Positions 30,833-40,065 of a stretch of 64,000 nt of DNA are shown here, piece after piece (position 1 is the stretch's first letter; the number at the start of each line of letters is the position of its first letter). The position numbers and the translations under genes were made by a program. Location: positions 1-64,000 of the forward strand of contig SUXJ01000013.1 in the NCBI GenBank assembly GCA_015061005.1, written 5' to 3'. The stretch comes from Bacteroidales bacterium. GTDB taxonomy: Bacteria > Bacteroidota > Bacteroidia > Bacteroidales > Muribaculaceae. The notes under the pieces were generated by a model, which made no database searches, was not told where the DNA came from, and saw nothing but the letters and a program-made list of their open reading frames with translations.

Positions 30833-33800
30833 ATGAAAAAGAACATCATGAAAAAGTTTTTGGTCGTGCTGTCATTGGGCGTATTTGCGCTTGGTGCAAT
30901 GGCTGCCGGACCTGAAGCAGGAAAGGTTTATCGCGTAATCAACAATGAGAGCGGTCAAGCTCTCAGCGACCGCGGTCCCTCTAATGTTGTCGGTGCTTCG
31001 GTAATCAATGAAGAAAGCATGGCTCAACGTTGGCTCATCGGTGAGGGCTCAAACGGCCTCACTTTCCGCAGCCTCAGCACCGGTCTGTACTTGCGCTCAT
31101 CTAATGCTCGCAGCGCGGGCTGGACAATGACCGCTTCTTCCTCAACTGCTGCATGTCAGATGACCGTAACTGAAGACGATGGTACATATTACATGTTTGC
31201 CAATGGTTCCGGCGTTGCATTCTCCATGCACCAAGACGGCAGTGGCAACATCGTATGCTGGGACGCTGACAACACCAACTCTCGTTGGAACTTCGTTGAA
31301 ATCAGCATGACCGATGCCGAAATCGAAGCCGCTCTCGCAAGCAGCGGCAGCATGCTCGACGAACTCGAAAACATCTCCGCTTATCAGGCTGCTCTCGATG
31401 CAATGTTTGTCAACAAGCAGTGCACTCAGCTCAAGTCTTCATATCAAGGCATGACCGATGCCCAAATTCAAGCCGATTCAAACTATAAAGCTTTGCCCGC
31501 CACCCTGCAGCAGATGGTGCTCAAGGTGAAAAACGACAATTGGGCTGAAGGAACCGGCGAATTGGCGTGGAATTCAAAGTATGCCAAGCGTTTCCGTATT
31601 CAGGACTACAAGCCGTTCTCTGAAGGCGGTAACGGCGCTGCTTTGGCAGGCATTCAGGCTTACACCAACATGCATAACCCCACAGGTATCCTCGGTAACA
31701 CCGGCGGTTCGCTCTATGTGATGGTTGAAAACGTTCCCGAAGACGAAAACGTTACCCTCTACATCGATGCGGTTATGGGCGGTGCAATGAACAACAACAC
31801 AACTAACGGCACCGAACTCCACGAAGGTCTTAACATCATTCCGCAGTGGAGCGACCTCGCTCATCAGTTCGTTTACTACACTGTTGCCACTACCAAAGTT
31901 GAAAACGGCAAGCGTGTGCCCAATGTGAAAGTAACTGACTATGAACCCATCGAAATCCACATTGAAGGCGGTGAGCTCAACGGCTACTATGACTATGCGG
32001 CAGGCGACACCAAAGAAGACTTTACCTACATGGCAGCTCGTGCAAAGCACGAAATGTTTGACCTCGTTGGTGAATACGTAATTATCCACTTCCACCTTGA
32101 CGATGCCTACGACGGCCAAGACAACTCTCGCAAGCAACCTGGCATGCGCCGCTTGCTCTCCGATGAGTTCAATGCCGGAGTGCAAGGCGACTATGTTCGT
32201 GAAACCATGCGAGTTTGGGACGAACTCAACTTCCGCGAACGTACTTTCATGGGTATTCAAAGCGACGAAGAACTTCTGCGCAAGATGGATCTTCTTTGGA
32301 ACTTCTATGAACCCCTCACAGGTGACGACGTTGCCGATCCCGGATTCCAATACTCCGACTATTTCAACAACCGCATGTTGGCAATCTCAATGCCCGGTGC
32401 GCTCTATATGAATGCAACCTCATGGCGTACTGCTTATAACATCAACACCATGGGCCCGATCTTGAATGCCATTCGTACTGACGCCGGCTCTAATTGGGGA
32501 CCCGCCCACGAAATCGGTCACTGTAACCAAGGTCCGATGAAGATTGCCGGTACAACCGAAATGTCTAACAACGTATTCTCTAACGTTGTCGCTTACTACT
32601 TCGGCACTCATACCTCGCGTGCAGACTTCCCGCGCAGCCAACTTGATGTTTTCAACCGTGATGCAACGTTCCTTGAAAACAGCACTTGGGGCTGTACTCG
32701 TATGTACTTCCAACTGTGGGTTTATTACCATGCGTTGGGCCACAACAAGAAGTTCTATCCTCGCTTGTATGAACTCCTGCGTCGCTACCCAATCTCTCAT
32801 CCTTACTACCTGAATCCTCGTTACGACATGCTCCACTTCGCTAAGATGTGTTGCGTAGCGGCTCAGGAAGACCTTACCGACTTCTTTGAAGCATGGGGCT
32901 TCTTCGTACCCTTGAAAGACTATAAGATCGATGACTACTCTTCATTCATCGCTAATCTTACCGAAGAAGACATTCAGGCAGTTAAAAATGAAATCAAGGC
33001 ATACAACTTCCCCGTAAACAAACAGATCATCTTCATGGACGACCGTCCCGGTTCAAAACGTGAAAGCTGGTGGGGCTGGGAAAAAGAAAATTGCGGTCCC
33101 CTTGGTGGTATCGAAGACTTCAGCAATAATGTGCAGCCTACAGGCAATCTCTCATTCACCCTTGACTCTTCAAACATGGTTATCAACCATGAAGACGCTA
33201 CCGGTGGTGTTGGTTTCATCATCTACCACAACGACGGTACTCTGCTCGGTTTCTCCAATGATTACCAATTCCCGATTAAGAAGACTGCTATGGCAGCCCT
33301 CATGTCAGGCGAAGCCAAAGTTTATGCAGTAGGTGCCGATGGAACTATGGTCGAAGTTGCAAACGACTTCGTTAATGCTCCCATTGAAGACCATATCGCA
33401 AACCTCCAAGCATTGTTGACCGGCGTTGCCGACGTCTATGACCGCATCGACGAAGAAGGAACTCGCGCAGGTTGGTACATGCCCTTCTATGCCAAGGACT
33501 TCATTGCCGCTTATGAAGCAGCCAAGACCGTTGACGCTGAAACTGCCACCCAAGCAAAGGTTACCGAACTCTATCTGAACCTCATCAACGAATACAACGA
33601 ACTCAAGGCTCACGAATATGCAACTATTCGCTTCGTGCCCAAGTCCAAGTATCAGATTATCAGTGCGCAGTTCCCCAATCGTGCTCTTGCCGCAGGCTCA
33701 ACCAAGGTTACTAATGTGGCTGCTCAGAAGACTGTTAAGGACAGCCAAACTTGGGAACTCATCACCTTCTCCGGTGCTGCCGATAATGAGTTTAAGATTA

Positions 33801-34972
33801 AGAACGTGGGCAAAGGCTGTTATATTGCCAAACCTCTTGAAGTTAAAGAAGATAACTACAATCAACTTCGTGTCACTGACAAGGCCAGCGAAGCCGGTAT
33901 CTACACTTTCGAAGAAATCTCTCGCGGTCAGTGGGGACTCATCGCCGAAGGCGGTTGGTACTTCTCGCCCAACGTAGCCGGTGGAGTCGCTACCGGTGCT
34001 ATCTGCTTGTGGAATGCAGGTACAATCGGTTCGCAGTGGATTCTTCGCTTGGTAGAAGCTGACGAAAAGCAGGGTTCAATTGCTAATCTTCAGCAGCTCC
34101 TCGCTGAAGCTAAAGGCCTCCTCGCTGAAGCCGGAAGCATCAGCATTCAAGGTACTCGTGTAAATCTCACCGAAGACATGCTCTTCTCTAACGCTAAGTG
34201 CAAATCTGATCAATACGGTGACCAATTCACCTCATTCAGCGTTTTGATCGACGATGACGTACAGACTTACTTCCACTCCGACTACTCGGGAGCAAATACC
34301 TCCGACAAACTTGACCACTATATCGGTATTGACCTCGGTGAAGGCAAATCTTTGAACTCTATCCAGATGACTTGGACCAACCGCGACGTTACCGGTTCAA
34401 ATGCCTCTGTGACTAACCCCGAAACCGTTCGTATCCAAGGCTCTAACGACAATTCTAAATATACAACGTTGGCCACTCTCTCAGGTCTTCCCTCCGGAAG
34501 CGGTGCAAGCTATTCTTCACCCGTAATCAGCGACGGAAACGACTATCGTTACTTCCGCATGATGGTAACAGAAGGCGCAGGTGATGCCGGTTACAGCCAC
34601 GAATACTTCGCAATCTCCGAAATCGGCTTGAACGATGCTGTTGAGGTCGTTACCCCCGATGCCAAGTATCCTAACGTCACTGTTGACATGATGCTCGCAG
34701 TGCGCGATGAAATCGCAGATACCGACGCGCTCTTCGCTGCGGCCTCTCAGACTCAAACCAAGATCAACACTTGCTACGAAGAACTCCTTGCCGTTTACAA
34801 TGCTTTGGCTGAAGCCATGGGCGTTGAAACTTCAATCGAAGAAATCGTATTTGAAGATGCTGACGTACGTCCCGAGGTTCAAGGCATCTATGACCTCCAA
34901 GGCCGTAAACTCGACAAAATCGGTAAGAGTGGCATCTACATCGTTAACGGAAAGAAAGTCCTCGTGAAATAA
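30833..34972 (+). CDS. M60-family (mucin-type glycoprotein) metallopeptidase with ricin-like and discoidin-like regions, C-terminal sorting tail
   Basis: 1379 aa; zinc motif HEIGH at 32507-32521 (GPAHEIGHCNQG), signal peptide, C-terminal DLQGRKLDKIGKSGIYIVNGKKVLVK. Confidence 0.87.
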   Translation: MKKNIMKKFLVVLSLGVFALGAMAAGPEAGKVYRVINNESGQALSDRGPSNVVGASVINEESMAQRWLIGEGSNGLTFRSLSTGLYLRSSNARSAGWTMTASSSTAACQMTVTEDDGTYYMFANGSGVAFSMHQDGSGNIVCWDADNTNSRWNFVEISMTDAEIEAALASSGSMLDELENISAYQAALDAMFVNKQCTQLKSSYQGMTDAQIQADSNYKALPATLQQMVLKVKNDNWAEGTGELAWNSKYAKRFRIQDYKPFSEGGNGAALAGIQAYTNMHNPTGILGNTGGSLYVMVENVPEDENVTLYIDAVMGGAMNNNTTNGTELHEGLNIIPQWSDLAHQFVYYTVATTKVENGKRVPNVKVTDYEPIEIHIEGGELNGYYDYAAGDTKEDFTYMAARAKHEMFDLVGEYVIIHFHLDDAYDGQDNSRKQPGMRRLLSDEFNAGVQGDYVRETMRVWDELNFRERTFMGIQSDEELLRKMDLLWNFYEPLTGDDVADPGFQYSDYFNNRMLAISMPGALYMNATSWRTAYNINTMGPILNAIRTDAGSNWGPAHEIGHCNQGPMKIAGTTEMSNNVFSNVVAYYFGTHTSRADFPRSQLDVFNRDATFLENSTWGCTRMYFQLWVYYHALGHNKKFYPRLYELLRRYPISHPYYLNPRYDMLHFAKMCCVAAQEDLTDFFEAWGFFVPLKDYKIDDYSSFIANLTEEDIQAVKNEIKAYNFPVNKQIIFMDDRPGSKRESWWGWEKENCGPLGGIEDFSNNVQPTGNLSFTLDSSNMVINHEDATGGVGFIIYHNDGTLLGFSNDYQFPIKKTAMAALMSGEAKVYAVGADGTMVEVANDFVNAPIEDHIANLQALLTGVADVYDRIDEEGTRAGWYMPFYAKDFIAAYEAAKTVDAETATQAKVTELYLNLINEYNELKAHEYATIRFVPKSKYQIISAQFPNRALAAGSTKVTNVAAQKTVKDSQTWELITFSGAADNEFKIKNVGKGCYIAKPLEVKEDNYNQLRVTDKASEAGIYTFEEISRGQWGLIAEGGWYFSPNVAGGVATGAICLWNAGTIGSQWILRLVEADEKQGSIANLQQLLAEAKGLLAEAGSISIQGTRVNLTEDMLFSNAKCKSDQYGDQFTSFSVLIDDDVQTYFHSDYSGANTSDKLDHYIGIDLGEGKSLNSIQMTWTNRDVTGSNASVTNPETVRIQGSNDNSKYTTLATLSGLPSGSGASYSSPVISDGNDYRYFRMMVTEGAGDAGYSHEYFAISEIGLNDAVEVVTPDAKYPNVTVDMMLAVRDEIADTDALFAAASQTQTKINTCYEELLAVYNALAEAMGVETSIEEIVFEDADVRPEVQGIYDLQGRKLDKIGKSGIYIVNGKKVLVK

Positions 34973-34990
34973 ACCTTCCCCCTCAATAAA

Positions 34991-35026
34991 AAAACAGGCG
35001 ACCCACCCCGGGCCGCCTGTTTTTTT
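34991..35026 (+). terminator. Rho-independent terminator of the M60 gene
   Basis: ACAGGCGacccaccccgggcCGCCTGT followed by TTTTTTT. Confidence 0.8.
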
Positions 35027-35103
35027 ACCCTTTTTACGAAAATCTACGCTTTTCCCCTCCAAACCCTCCCTACCTTTGCAAAAAATCACCCTCCACCACC
35101 TCG

Positions 35104-35195
35104 CCCCAAAACAAACCGACGGAAAGCGAGTCCACCCTTCCCTCATCAAAACCATAAGACTTATAAATCTCATAAATATTATAAATCTTACCCCC
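35104..35195 (+). repeat. dispersed AT-rich repeat, copy A
   Basis: CCCCAAAACAAACCGACGGaaaGCGAGT...ATAAGACTTATAAATctcataaatATTATAAATCTTACCCCC; matches inverted copy at 45031-45115. Confidence 0.75.
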
Positions 35196-35307
35196 TTGTG
35201 CCTTTTTATCAATATTCCTTATCTTTTCCACTTTTTTTGCATCGCATAATTAGCTGAAAATCAGCAAAATACCCCCCCCCATTCTTTGGGTGAAGCCGTT
35301 AAAAGAC

Positions 35308-35338
35308 TTGGATAATTGTTTAAAAAAGATTACTTTTG
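35308..35338 (+). promoter_or_regulatory. sialidase promoter, -33/-7
   Basis: TTG - 20 nt - TACTTTTG, ~37 nt upstream of ATG. Confidence 0.6.
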
Positions 35339-35374
35339 CACTGAATAATAATCATTTAATCCACAATCACATTA

Positions 35375-38300
35375 ATGTTTTATCCTAAATTTGCGAAAAC
35401 GCTGCTCGGACTGTTGCTGTTGCCGGCACTCGGGTGGGCGCAAGCGACTGCTGCCGAAACCGCAGAGTCGTTTCTTACTCTGACCGACCTTGATGCGGTC
35501 TCTTATCCCTACGCTCTGAACGCGGATTGCGAAGCATCTGTTTTCGCAAAGCAAAGTCTGACCATTGCTTTAGATGTCACAATGGGCGGCGACCTCAGCA
35601 GCGACGGCGCATTTATTTGTGCCTCGGACACGACGGTAACAAGCGATGATACGAACTATAATAATACTTCGACTTTCGTTGCTTATGGCGCGCAAGGCGG
35701 CAAAGTGAGAATGTATGCCACAGCGAAAAATAAAGGCTGGTACACTGCCTCTGCCACTCAGCTGACGGCTTCGACTAACCACAAAGTAGTAATCGTAATT
35801 GATGCCTCAACTCAAACTCGCAAGGTCTACGTCGATGGTACGGCTGCATCAATAACTAACGTCTTTCAGGACTTCAACCACTTCAGCGGTAACGATAATG
35901 CAAACATCTACATTGGTGGGGGCGTAACGAGTGCCGGAAATAAGTACGTATTTAACGGAAAGGTCCACTCCGCACAGTTCTTCGATGCAGCCCTGTCTGC
36001 TGAGCAAGTGGCTGACTTGGACTACCCCGTAAGACTCAGCGAGATTGAGCAGTTTGCCAACGGTGACGTCTATACATTCGTTACTAAACGCGGTTTGATG
36101 GGTGCCACAAGTAGCGCAAACGTGATTTCTACTGCAAGAACCACTGTGACCCCGGCGCCGACAGCCGACAACGAAAACTTCCAATGGACAATCTACAAGT
36201 CACGCGCCGGAAATTATTACCTCTATAACATCGGAAAGCAGATGTTCATGGGCGTTCAGAGTGCTAACAATACTTCGGTGCCCTTCGTGGCAACTCCTGC
36301 CGGACGCGATTTGACGTTTAAGAAAAGCTCCTCAACTGAATATCCTTTCATGTTCTCCACCAATAACTCCGGAGTGGTAAACCATAGCGATTCTCATGGC
36401 GAAGGTCTCATCACTTGGACCGCAGGTTGGAACAACTTAACCGATGAGGGTAGCAACCATAAAATTACGAAAGTGGGCACTTTGGACGAAGCATCGCTTG
36501 CCGCTATTGCCGCAAAAGTGGAAGCATATGACCTTGTGCTGCCCGTTAAAGCGGAAGTTCAGGGCGATGCCTTAGCCGATAATACCCATTTTGGCAACGT
36601 AACCGTTACGAGTACTTCAGGCTCGATTGCTTGCAAACTCAAAACGTATGAAGATTTATATTATTGCGGTTACGATCCAAATAACGAGAATACGATTAGT
36701 TTCACTCGCGGCTATCGCGGATTTGAGTTCAGTGGTTTTTACTTGGGCGAAGAGAGCTTGGGCGAAAGCTTTGTGCTGACCGATGACATGAAATCCTCAA
36801 TCACCGATGAGAATCCTCTGATTGCGAAGTTTGCTCCGACTGCCGACGTTACTCTCTTCTATGACGATGATGATTATTCTTACCGTATTCCGGCTATCAC
36901 AAAGACCGCTTCCGGACGTCTTGTCGCTGTGAGCGACTATCGTCATAGCCTCGACGACTTGGGGCGCGACGTTCACGGCACCGGAACTCATCGCATCGAC
37001 TTGGTGGTGCGCACAAGTGATGACAACGGCGCAACGTGGAGTGCTAAACGGACCATAGCTCAAGGTTCGGGCACTTCCGGTGCTAATGACTGCGGTTACG
37101 GCGATGCCGCAATAGCCGCTTCGGGCCAAAAGGTGCTTGTTATGGCTGCAGCAGGCGATGTTTGCTACCCCTATGCTTCCGCAACAAGTCATAACAGAAC
37201 GGTGCGCATCTACAGTGAGGATAATGGTGAAACTTGGACCAAGACCGATATTTCCGATCAATTGTTTATCGGCTCAAGCGCACTTATTGCCAATGGTCAT
37301 GCCGCATTCTTCGGCAGCGGCAAGTTGGTGGTCGATGAGAACTTCAACGGCACAGGTACGGTGCGTATCTACGGCGCAATGCTCGTCAAGAATGCCTCTG
37401 CAACAACGAATATCTACGTAATATATACCGATGACTTCGGCGCAACTTGGAAGATTCTCGGAGGCAGTCAATCTCCGGTTGCCAATGCCGATGAACCGAA
37501 GGTGGAAATCTTGCCCAACGGTCAGATTCTCCTCAGTGCTCGCAGAGTCGGCGGTCGCAAATTCAACGTGTTTACCTATGGCGAGGACAAGGCAAATGGC
37601 GCCGGCACATGGTCAACCGCAGTTGACGGTTGCAGCAATGGCGGCGACAATGGTACCAATGGCGAAATCTACTGCATCAAGGTGCAAAACATTCAGGGTG
37701 AACAAGTGGACCTGCTGATGCAATCTCAACCCAAGGGCGGAGCTTCTCACTATGATCGCAGAGACGTTACTATTTGGTATAAGGAAGTAAGCGCCGATGC
37801 AACTTATACGCCGACTGATATTGCCAATGGTTGGAAGCAGGGCTTGCAGGTAAGCACTCAGCTGAGTTCTTATAGCGCAATGATTCAGCAAGCCGACGAA
37901 AAAATCGCTTTCTTCTTCGAGGAAGCGCCTTGCTATGGCGATGACTATACCAAGGGATATTGCATGGTATATGTACCTCTGGATATTCATGCAATCACAA
38001 ACTCTAACTATTTTAATCTATCGGCCGACATCTCATCTCAGATTTCTACAATCAATGTGACGCTCACCGATGCTCAAGGCAATGTCTATACCGATGTGCT
38101 CAATTGCTCAATTTCGCAGATAAGCGATCTTTTGACCTCGGCATACCCGTTCATAACTTTGGGCGATAACGCTTCATTAACCGAAGAGGGTGGGGTATAT
38201 TCTTACACCAATAGCGTGATTCTGCCGTTCAAGGTCAGCAATGCCGATGCTACGTATTGGCACAATATCTATTTCCCCTCTAACGGTAATCCGTCAGCTT

Positions 38301-39919
38301 ATCCGATTTATCTCTATGCCAATACCGCTCAGGACGCCTACGTTCCCAAGGTGACTGAAGCTATTGCCTACGGAGACAGCCAATATAACACCTATGCCCA
38401 TGCCGACAAGATGAGTTGGGCGGTATATAGCGTTGATAACGGGTTCACTTTCAAATTCAAGAATAAACTTACAGATAAATATATCAAAGTAACCGGAGTG
38501 GAACCGTCAAGCAATGTGCAAAACACTGCCTATGCGGCAGAAAACGAGGCAAGTGTGTTTGAGATATTGCCCGATAGCAGTTCGGCACGGTTTGGTGACT
38601 ACTCTTTGAAATCCGAAGTTAACGGAACGGTCGGCTATCTGTGCTCGACAAGCGCCGGCTATGGCTATGTGACTCACTTTGCCAGAAATAACCACGAAGG
38701 CGGTTGGGTCAAGTTTGTTGATGCACCGGATTTTGACGCTTTGATTAACGAGGCAAACGCCGCTTTGGAAATGCTGGGCGACGGGCTCGGACAGTATAGC
38801 GGTGCATCGGAAGAAACCGTTGCTGCGGCCAAAGCTGCCATGGAAGATAGTGAAAACGTGAAACTGAATACGCTGAAGTCATACGCAACAATTGCGGATG
38901 GGGCTTCTTTGACCCTGAATATGCCCGTAGAAGGACAATATTTCCGCGTGGCTTATGATTATGGAGGCTCTGCCGGCAAACTTTATATGCAGAGTGAAGC
39001 GTCTTCCGTAAAAGGTTTGCAGTTTGCAGCGGATACCGATAACTCTTCCGTATGGCTCTACTATGACGGTGCACTCTATTCTTATACCGCGGCTCAATGC
39101 GTAAGAGAAGTGGGCGATGATCGCGGTTTGCAAACCAATGGAGGCAAAACAAACGTGACCTTCAGTGCCAGTTCGCGTGCGGTCGGCAAGTATAACATAG
39201 CCTGCACCTCATTCATACATGCAAACAGCAACGGTGACAACTATTTTACAGACCACTGCTCCGGCGATGGCGGTCATGCTGCGCATGACTTGATTCTTGA
39301 GGAAGTAGATATGCGTCCTTCGGTTATTGAGGTAGTCATTGACGAAACCGGCGTAAACACTTTCTTTGCTAACCATGCAGTAGCTATCCCTTCCGGAGTA
39401 AAGGCCTACGTTGCAACGCAGCTCCCGACAACAACGGCAAATGCCGGAGAGGAAATTACCCTTATAGAGATTACCGATGGCGTGATTCCCGCGGAAACGG
39501 GCGTCGTTGTCAAGGCTGAAGTCGGCACATACGAATTTGCGCCCGCCGATGCAAGCGGAACTTCCGTGTCCGGTAATATGCTTGCCGGTTATGCCGGGGT
39601 ATTCGAGTCGGAAACAGTGGCGGCCCCCACAGATGATTCTGCAAACTATGTGCTCAACACTGAGAACGGCAAAGCTGTATTCAGTCCGGTCACAGAAGCC
39701 TTGAAAGTTAATTACTCCCGAGCTTACCTGAACGTTCCCTCATCGAATGGTGAAGTTTTGAGCATCGCTTTCGGTCGAAACCCCGCCACCGGCATCAACG
39801 AGGTGACAACGGTTGACGGCGATACCGCCGAAGTTTATGATCTGCAAGGCCGCAAGCTCAACAAGATCGGCAAGAGCGGCATCTACATCGTTAACGGAAA
39901 GAAAGTCCTTGTGAAATAA
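35375..39919 (+). CDS. exo-alpha-sialidase (GH33-like) with N-terminal LamG-like region and C-terminal sorting tail
   Basis: 1514 aa; YRIPAITKTASGRLVAVSDYR; Asp boxes SDDNGATWS, SEDNGETWT, TDDFGATWK; C-terminal DLQGRKLNKIGKSGIYIVNGKKVLVK. Confidence 0.9.
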   Translation: MFYPKFAKTLLGLLLLPALGWAQATAAETAESFLTLTDLDAVSYPYALNADCEASVFAKQSLTIALDVTMGGDLSSDGAFICASDTTVTSDDTNYNNTSTFVAYGAQGGKVRMYATAKNKGWYTASATQLTASTNHKVVIVIDASTQTRKVYVDGTAASITNVFQDFNHFSGNDNANIYIGGGVTSAGNKYVFNGKVHSAQFFDAALSAEQVADLDYPVRLSEIEQFANGDVYTFVTKRGLMGATSSANVISTARTTVTPAPTADNENFQWTIYKSRAGNYYLYNIGKQMFMGVQSANNTSVPFVATPAGRDLTFKKSSSTEYPFMFSTNNSGVVNHSDSHGEGLITWTAGWNNLTDEGSNHKITKVGTLDEASLAAIAAKVEAYDLVLPVKAEVQGDALADNTHFGNVTVTSTSGSIACKLKTYEDLYYCGYDPNNENTISFTRGYRGFEFSGFYLGEESLGESFVLTDDMKSSITDENPLIAKFAPTADVTLFYDDDDYSYRIPAITKTASGRLVAVSDYRHSLDDLGRDVHGTGTHRIDLVVRTSDDNGATWSAKRTIAQGSGTSGANDCGYGDAAIAASGQKVLVMAAAGDVCYPYASATSHNRTVRIYSEDNGETWTKTDISDQLFIGSSALIANGHAAFFGSGKLVVDENFNGTGTVRIYGAMLVKNASATTNIYVIYTDDFGATWKILGGSQSPVANADEPKVEILPNGQILLSARRVGGRKFNVFTYGEDKANGAGTWSTAVDGCSNGGDNGTNGEIYCIKVQNIQGEQVDLLMQSQPKGGASHYDRRDVTIWYKEVSADATYTPTDIANGWKQGLQVSTQLSSYSAMIQQADEKIAFFFEEAPCYGDDYTKGYCMVYVPLDIHAITNSNYFNLSADISSQISTINVTLTDAQGNVYTDVLNCSISQISDLLTSAYPFITLGDNASLTEEGGVYSYTNSVILPFKVSNADATYWHNIYFPSNGNPSAYPIYLYANTAQDAYVPKVTEAIAYGDSQYNTYAHADKMSWAVYSVDNGFTFKFKNKLTDKYIKVTGVEPSSNVQNTAYAAENEASVFEILPDSSSARFGDYSLKSEVNGTVGYLCSTSAGYGYVTHFARNNHEGGWVKFVDAPDFDALINEANAALEMLGDGLGQYSGASEETVAAAKAAMEDSENVKLNTLKSYATIADGASLTLNMPVEGQYFRVAYDYGGSAGKLYMQSEASSVKGLQFAADTDNSSVWLYYDGALYSYTAAQCVREVGDDRGLQTNGGKTNVTFSASSRAVGKYNIACTSFIHANSNGDNYFTDHCSGDGGHAAHDLILEEVDMRPSVIEVVIDETGVNTFFANHAVAIPSGVKAYVATQLPTTTANAGEEITLIEITDGVIPAETGVVVKAEVGTYEFAPADASGTSVSGNMLAGYAGVFESETVAAPTDDSANYVLNTENGKAVFSPVTEALKVNYSRAYLNVPSSNGEVLSIAFGRNPATGINEVTTVDGDTAEVYDLQGRKLNKIGKSGIYIVNGKKVLVK

Positions 39920-39947
39920 TCCGATATTTTAGAAAATAATCATCATG

Positions 39948-39979
39948 CGAGGCGACTTGAAAAGGTCGTCTCGTTTTTT
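39948..39979 (+). terminator. Rho-independent terminator of the sialidase gene
   Basis: CGAGgCGACttgaaaagGTCGtCTCG + TTTTTT. Confidence 0.75.
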
Positions 39980-39992
39980 CAGCAAGTCAAAA

Positions 39993-40023
39993 TTGTCTAT
40001 TCTTGATAAAATGACTATATTTG
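39993..40023 (+). promoter_or_regulatory. GH20 gene promoter, -33/-7
   Basis: TTG - 20 nt - TATATTTG. Confidence 0.6.
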
Positions 40024-40065
40024 CACATAGTAAACCGTGAATTATATAAGAATTCTCCATAAACC

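Noticed and set aside
31574-32350. 258-aa minus-strand ORF inside the M60 peptidase gene
   Set aside because: Fully antisense to a strongly supported CDS; low-complexity V/F/H-rich composition typical of shadow ORFs.
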